A stretch of DNA of 9,958 bases from Terriglobia bacterium. GTDB taxonomy: Bacteria; Acidobacteriota; Terriglobia; UBA7540. The notes under the pieces are model-generated. The model searched no databases, was not told the origin of the DNA, and was given only the letters and a program-made list of their open reading frames with translations. The stretch is taken from assembly GCA_020072905.1 (NCBI GenBank), contig JAIQGB010000125.1:1-9958 (forward strand), written 5' to 3'. The translations under genes were made by a program, and so were the position numbers. The first letter of the stretch is position 1. Each line of letters starts with the position of its first letter. Positions 6,749 through 9,958 of the stretch are shown in pieces.

Positions 6749-8407
6749 ATGCCGCTCTTCAAAGCAGTCAAAAAGCCGATCATCAAGCAGGCGTCTGCAG
6801 GCGGCGACGTCAGCCCTCTGCGTCCCCGCTACGTGGAGAAGACGCCCGCATGCATCGCGGGCTGCCTGGCGGGCGTGGATGTCCGCGACTGGGTCAACAC
6901 CCTTGCGCAGGCGGAAGCTTACGGACGGAGCAACGAACAAGCGTTCGAGATGGCCTGGCGGAAGATCACGGATCGCAATCCCTTTCCCGCCATCTGCGGA
7001 CGCGTCTGCCCGCATCCCTGCGAGGACAACTGCAACCGCATCGCCAAGGACGGAGCGGTGGCCGTCAACGCCCTCGAACGATTCGTGGGGGACTTCGCAA
7101 TCCAGAAGCGTCTGAAATTGACCAGGCTGAGTGACGAGACGTTTCCGGAAAGGGTGGCAGTGGTGGGCGCGGGTCCGGCGGGTCTTTCCTGTGCGTACCA
7201 GCTTGCCCGGCGGGGTTACGGGGTGACCGTCCTGGAGGCTTTCAGCCAGCCCGGCGGGATGCTGCGCTACGGTATTCCCCGATATCGTCTCCCCGGCGAA
7301 GTTCTGGACGCCGAGATCGGAAATATCCTCGAACTTGGCGTGGAGCTCAAGTGCAACTGCACGGTGGGCAAAGACGTGACGCTGCAGCAACTTCGGGATG
7401 AGCATCGCGCCCTCTTCGTGGGAATCGGGGCGCAGGAAGGCGTCAAGCTGCGTGTTCCGGGCGAAAAGGCTACGAACGTTTTCACCGGCACCGCCTTCCT
7501 GAACCGCGTAAATAGCGGCGAGAAGGTCGAGATCGGCAATCGCGTGATTGTGGTCGGTGGGGGAGACACGGCCATCGATGCCGCCCGCGTCAGCAAGCGT
7601 CTGGGGGCGGCGGTGACGATCGTTTACCGGCGGACGCGTGCGGAAATGCCCGCCATCAAGCCGGAAATCGAAGGGGCGCTCGAAGAGGGAGTGAAGATCG
7701 AATTCCTCGCGGCCCCTGTCGAGATCCTGCAAGAAAACGGCCTCGCGGTCGGGATGCGCTGCATCCGGATGGAACTCGGCGCGCCGGACTCCTCCGGACG
7801 GCCCCGCCCGGTCCCGAAACCCGGGACCGAGTTTGCGATCGAGGCTTCGGCCATCATCGCCGCCATCAGCCAGGAGCCGAACGTGAACGGGTTCGGCGAT
7901 CTGAACCCCACGAAGGGCTGGCTGCAAGGCGATGGTTGGGGCGCCACGGGGACCGCCGGGGTGTTCGCCGGAGGCGATGACGTCGAGCTGGGCTTGGTGG
8001 GGATTGCGATTGCCCAAGGCCGCTTCGCCGCCGAGGCGATCGACGCTTACCTGCGCGGCAAGAAACTGGAGAAGCCGAATCTTCCTCCACTGATCGCGGC
8101 GGAAAAAATCAATCGGGGCTGGTATCCGGCGGCCGTTCGTCATGAACGCCCTCAAGTGCCCGTGGAGGAGCGGGGGCCCGAGACCGAAGTGCAGCTCGGA
8201 CTGTCGGAGGCCGATGCCTTGGCGGAGGCGAAGCGCTGCCTCTCCTGCGGCATGTGCATGGACTGCGAAACGTGCTGGATGTATTGCACGAACAACTGTT
8301 TTGTTCGGATGCCCAAAGGCCAGCACTACAAGATTAGACTGGAAATCTGCAATGGCTGCAAGAAATGCGCTGAGGCGTGCCCTTGCGGATATATCGAGCT
8401 GATTTGA
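6749..8407 (+). CDS. dsrL: DsrL, NAD(P)H:acceptor oxidoreductase partner of DsrAB
   Basis: DsrL is a cytoplasmic iron-sulfur flavoprotein of the GltD/NfnB type that exchanges electrons between NAD(P)(H) and DsrAB. The 552-residue product has an N-terminal Fe-S domain (Cys35, Cys39, then CGRVCPHPCEDNC with Cys83, 87, 91, 95), an FAD motif VVGAGPAGLSCA (138-149) and RYGIPRYRLP. An NAD(P)-binding motif VVGGGDTAIDAARV (268-281) runs into VYRRTRAEMPA, and the FAD-closing stretch GVFAGGDD follows. The C-terminal ferredoxin region has Cys497, 500, 503, 506, 509, 513 and 517, then CNGCKKCAEACPCGYIEL (Cys534, 537, 540, 544, 546). It is about 100 residues shorter than DsrL of the sulfur oxidiser Allochromatium, which fits the shorter DsrL type described from organisms with reductive DsrAB. 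GAGG (6737-6740) precedes the ATG by eight bases. An unplaced GltD-like oxidoreductase is the alternative, but position and C-terminal cysteines favour DsrL. Confidence 0.88.
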   Translation: MPLFKAVKKPIIKQASAGGDVSPLRPRYVEKTPACIAGCLAGVDVRDWVNTLAQAEAYGRSNEQAFEMAWRKITDRNPFPAICGRVCPHPCEDNCNRIAKDGAVAVNALERFVGDFAIQKRLKLTRLSDETFPERVAVVGAGPAGLSCAYQLARRGYGVTVLEAFSQPGGMLRYGIPRYRLPGEVLDAEIGNILELGVELKCNCTVGKDVTLQQLRDEHRALFVGIGAQEGVKLRVPGEKATNVFTGTAFLNRVNSGEKVEIGNRVIVVGGGDTAIDAARVSKRLGAAVTIVYRRTRAEMPAIKPEIEGALEEGVKIEFLAAPVEILQENGLAVGMRCIRMELGAPDSSGRPRPVPKPGTEFAIEASAIIAAISQEPNVNGFGDLNPTKGWLQGDGWGATGTAGVFAGGDDVELGLVGIAIAQGRFAAEAIDAYLRGKKLEKPNLPPLIAAEKINRGWYPAAVRHERPQVPVEERGPETEVQLGLSEADALAEAKRCLSCGMCMDCETCWMYCTNNCFVRMPKGQHYKIRLEICNGCKKCAEACPCGYIELI

Positions 8408-8413
8408 GATTTC

Positions 8414-8432
8414 TCGCGGCCTCAAGCCGCGA
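8414..8432 (+). promoter_or_regulatory. Small stem-loop between dsrL and dsrC
   Basis: TCGCGGC (8414-8420) and GCCGCGA (8426-8432) form a perfect 7-bp stem around the loop CTCAA, six bases after the dsrL stop and before the dsrC ribosome binding site (GAGGAG, 8440-8445). No U-run follows, so it is not a standard terminator. An mRNA processing or stabilising element that lets dsrC be expressed above its neighbours is plausible, since DsrC is usually abundant, but this is inference. Confidence 0.5.
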
Positions 8433-8455
8433 ATAAACCGAGGAGCGTGGTAACC

Positions 8456-8773
8456 ATGGCAACCTTTGAAGTCGACGGTCGAAGCTACGAAGTCGATGAG
8501 GATGGCTTCCTGCAGGATCCCGGAATCTGGAATGAGGCGGTGGCCAAAGATTTCGCCACCACGGAGAGCGTGGCCGAAATGACCGAAGCGCATTGGAAAG
8601 TGGTCAACTATATTAGAAACTACTATCTCCAATTCGGTATCGCCCCGATGGTTCGGAAGCTGTGCAAGGAGACCGGATTCAAGCTGAATCAGATCTACGA
8701 ACTGTTCCCTTCGGGGCCGGCAAAGGGCGCGTGCAAGCTGGCCCGCCTGCCCAAACCCACCGGCTGCGTGTAA
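8456..8773 (+). CDS. dsrC: DsrC, sulfur-carrier protein and DsrAB substrate
   Basis: DsrC is the small cytoplasmic protein that takes sulfite-derived sulfur from DsrAB as a trisulfide between two C-terminal cysteines and hands it to the DsrMKJOP membrane complex. The product has 105 residues, the usual length. Both functional cysteines are present in the flexible arm: Cys93 in GPAKGACKLA and the penultimate Cys104 in PKPTGCV, so this is a true DsrC rather than a TusE/RspA-type relative. The core has the expected VNYIRNYYLQFGIAPMVRKL and a helix-turn-helix-like region near 65-85. I chose the ATG at 8456, with GAGGAG (8440-8445) ten bases upstream; a GTG at 8447 would add three residues. It is intact. 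Confidence 0.97.
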   Translation: MATFEVDGRSYEVDEDGFLQDPGIWNEAVAKDFATTESVAEMTEAHWKVVNYIRNYYLQFGIAPMVRKLCKETGFKLNQIYELFPSGPAKGACKLARLPKPTGCV

Positions 8774-8853
8774 GGCGAATGCGCCCGGGCTTTGAGCAGC
8801 GTGGCAGGGGGGAATCTGGACATTCGGGCGTGCGGTCGAGAGAAGGGCCGAAG

Positions 8854-9378
8854 ATGGACTCAGGGGATCAAAATCCGGGGACTCCGCTGGCGGCACGAAG
8901 GGACGTCTTGCTGGCAGTCTGGCTGACGCGGACACTGGAAGCGTATCCAACCTCGTCGCGTAACTTCCTTGCCCTGGAAAAAGACCCCTTCCGCAACCCC
9001 GTCGGCCACACCCTCAAGGAGGGGCTGGCAAACTTGTTGGACGGCGTGCTGGGCTCGGGTGACTTCGCGGAAATGGTCGCCGATCTGGAGCCCATCGTGC
9101 GGCTTCGCGCTGTGCAGGATTTCACCCCCAGCCAGGCGGTCTCATTTGTGTTCCTCCTCAAGGGCGTGCTCCGTGAGCAGGTGAGCGGCCTCGAAGATTC
9201 GGCCATCCCGCAGATCCGAAGGCTGGAGGAGAGAATCGACCGTCTGGCGCTCGCCGCCTTCGATCTCTACATGCAGTGCCGCGAGGAGATGGTGAAGATC
9301 CAGGTCAATGCGGCGAAGCGCAGCCTGTTTGTGCCGCTGCATCTTGGGCAGAAGGGAGCAGCGCCGGATGAGGGATGA
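8854..9378 (+). CDS. RsbRD N-terminal-domain protein between dsrC and dsrM
   Basis: This 174-residue, all-helical cytoplasmic protein matches the RsbRD N-terminal domain, a globin-like sensor fold first named in stressosome proteins. It shows VWLTRTLEAYPTSSRNFLAL and DPFRNPVGHTLKEGLANLLD near residues 18-60, and FDLYMQCREEMVKIQVNAAK near the C-terminus. No STAS domain follows, so it is the sensor-like module alone. Proteins of this kind often precede dsrMKJOP in sulfur-metabolising bacteria; it may correspond to the gene called dsrT there, but I cannot confirm that by eye, so no symbol is given. AGAAGG (8841-8846) lies seven bases before the ATG; a GTG at 8830 is in frame but less likely. The stop TGA (9376-9378) is three bases before the dsrM ATG, implying coupled translation. 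Its function is unknown; a regulatory or assembly role for the Dsr membrane complex is inference. Confidence 0.82.
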   Translation: MDSGDQNPGTPLAARRDVLLAVWLTRTLEAYPTSSRNFLALEKDPFRNPVGHTLKEGLANLLDGVLGSGDFAEMVADLEPIVRLRAVQDFTPSQAVSFVFLLKGVLREQVSGLEDSAIPQIRRLEERIDRLALAAFDLYMQCREEMVKIQVNAAKRSLFVPLHLGQKGAAPDEG

Positions 9379-9381
9379 GGC

Positions 9382-9958
9382 ATGAGGACGCTTTACGCGC
9401 TGGGTGCGGTCCTGGGGCTGGTTGTTCTCGGCCTTGTGGGCGGCAGTGTTGCCAACTTGCGCACCTTGGTGGGGATTGTCGTGCCTTACGCGGCTCTGGT
9501 TTTGTTTCTGGGTGGCTTGGCGTATCGCGTGCTTCGGTGGGCCTTCACCCCGGTGCCTTTCCGCATCCCCACAACCTGTGGCCAGGAGAGGTCGCTCACT
9601 TGGATCAAGCCGGCGCGGCTGGAGAATCCCTCCACGACGCTCGGCGTCGTCGGGCGCATGGCGCTCGAAATCCTCCTCTTTCGGTCCCTTTTCCGCAACA
9701 CCAAGGCGGAGCTTCGCGCCGGCCCGCGGCTCGTTTATGGCGAACAGAAGTGGCTATGGCTGGCGGCTTTGGCATTTCACTGGTCCTTCCTGATCATCTT
9801 CCTTCGGCACCTGCGTTTCTTCATGGAGCCGGTCCCAACCTGGGTACTGAAGCTTCAGGCCCTGGGCGCTTTTTCCCAAGTCAGCACGCCGGCGCTCTAT
9901 GTGACCGACGCCGTCGTGCTGGGGGCCTTGGGCTACCTGCTCTACCGGCGACTGAGCG
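9382..9958 (+). CDS. dsrM: DsrM, membrane cytochrome b subunit of DsrMKJOP (5' part)
   Basis: DsrM is the membrane cytochrome b (NarI-like) subunit that passes menaquinol electrons to DsrK, which acts on DsrC trisulfide. The 192 codons present are open to the window edge; the family is usually about 330 residues or more. Two hydrophobic helices occupy residues 2-22 and 28-50. A loop follows with the family-type sequence VPFRIPTTCGQERSLTWIKP and LENPSTTLGVVGRMALEILL, then FRNTKAELRAGPRLVYG, and a third helix with candidate heme ligands His133 and His143 (AFHWSFLIIFLRHLRFF). A fourth helix begins near residue 171. GAGGGA (9370-9375) lies six bases before the ATG at 9382, and the other nearby ATGs are out of frame. 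dsrK, dsrJ, dsrO and dsrP would be expected just downstream. Confidence 0.93.
   Translation, partial: MRTLYALGAVLGLVVLGLVGGSVANLRTLVGIVVPYAALVLFLGGLAYRVLRWAFTPVPFRIPTTCGQERSLTWIKPARLENPSTTLGVVGRMALEILLFRSLFRNTKAELRAGPRLVYGEQKWLWLAALAFHWSFLIIFLRHLRFFMEPVPTWVLKLQALGAFSQVSTPALYVTDAVVLGALGYLLYRRLS

Noticed and set aside
8774..8853. Terminator between dsrC and the RsbRD-type gene
   Set aside because: Only a short GCCCGGGC palindrome without loop space or a T-run is present; no credible terminator or other signal is seen in these 80 bases.
6695..8950. Very long open frame (751 codons) on the - strand opposite dsrL and dsrC
   Set aside because: It mirrors strongly conserved + strand genes, and long antisense frames are expected in GC-rich coding DNA. 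Its translation is His/Arg/Pro/Leu-rich with no recognisable domain.
9404..9793. 129-codon + strand frame overlapping dsrM
   Set aside because: It is an out-of-frame shadow; the frame from 9382 gives clear DsrM sequence to the window edge.
1..9958. tRNA, rRNA, CRISPR arrays, insertion sequences or attachment sites
   Set aside because: No cloverleaf-like, rRNA-like, regularly repeated or transposase-like sequence was seen; the window is filled by + strand coding genes.

Overview
This window is a piece of a dissimilatory sulfur-metabolism locus from a fairly GC-rich bacterium. All genes are on the + strand and tightly packed, as in one long operon. DsrA and DsrB read like the reductive (sulfite-reducing) bacterial type, but dsrD is absent and a DsrL flavoprotein is present. 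That combination is known from several non-Desulfobacterota lineages (for example Acidobacteriota, Gemmatimonadota and Nitrospirota relatives, often seen only as metagenome-assembled genomes). I cannot place the organism more precisely from this sequence alone.

Layout: (1) 1-69, probable 3' tail of an upstream gene. (2) 62-874, a YkgJ-type cysteine-cluster protein. (3) 882-2743, qmoB, broken by a one-base frameshift near 1355-1370 and an in-frame TAG at 1844, and lacking the usual N-terminal domain. (4) 2763-3899, qmoC, broken by a TGA at a normally tryptophan codon and with a cluster-ligand cysteine changed to tyrosine. (5) 3956-5152 dsrA and 5124-6230 dsrB, both intact. (6) 6274-6723, a small ferritin-like helical protein. 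(7) 6749-8407, dsrL. (8) 8456-8773, dsrC. (9) 8854-9378, an RsbRD-N-terminal-domain protein. (10) 9382-9958, the 5' part of dsrM, running off the window. Two stem-loops lie at gene junctions: a very strong one at 6699-6732 before dsrL and a smaller one at 8414-8432 before dsrC. No gap without a gene exceeds about 100 bases.

How the genes fit together: DsrAB reduces sulfite and loads the sulfur as a trisulfide on DsrC. The membrane complex DsrMKJOP, beginning here with DsrM, is thought to reduce the DsrC trisulfide with menaquinol electrons. DsrL is the expected NAD(P)H-linked electron partner of DsrAB. QmoABC normally carries menaquinol electrons to APS reductase for sulfate reduction.

The most notable point is the contrast between the damaged qmoB/qmoC pair (at least four lesions in about 2.1 kb) and the intact dsr genes over the next 6 kb. 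Either this Qmo copy is decaying, which could mean loss of the APS-reductase branch or a redundant paralogue, or the region carries assembly or read errors. Stop-codon recoding is unlikely, because TAA, TAG and TGA all end intact genes in the window.
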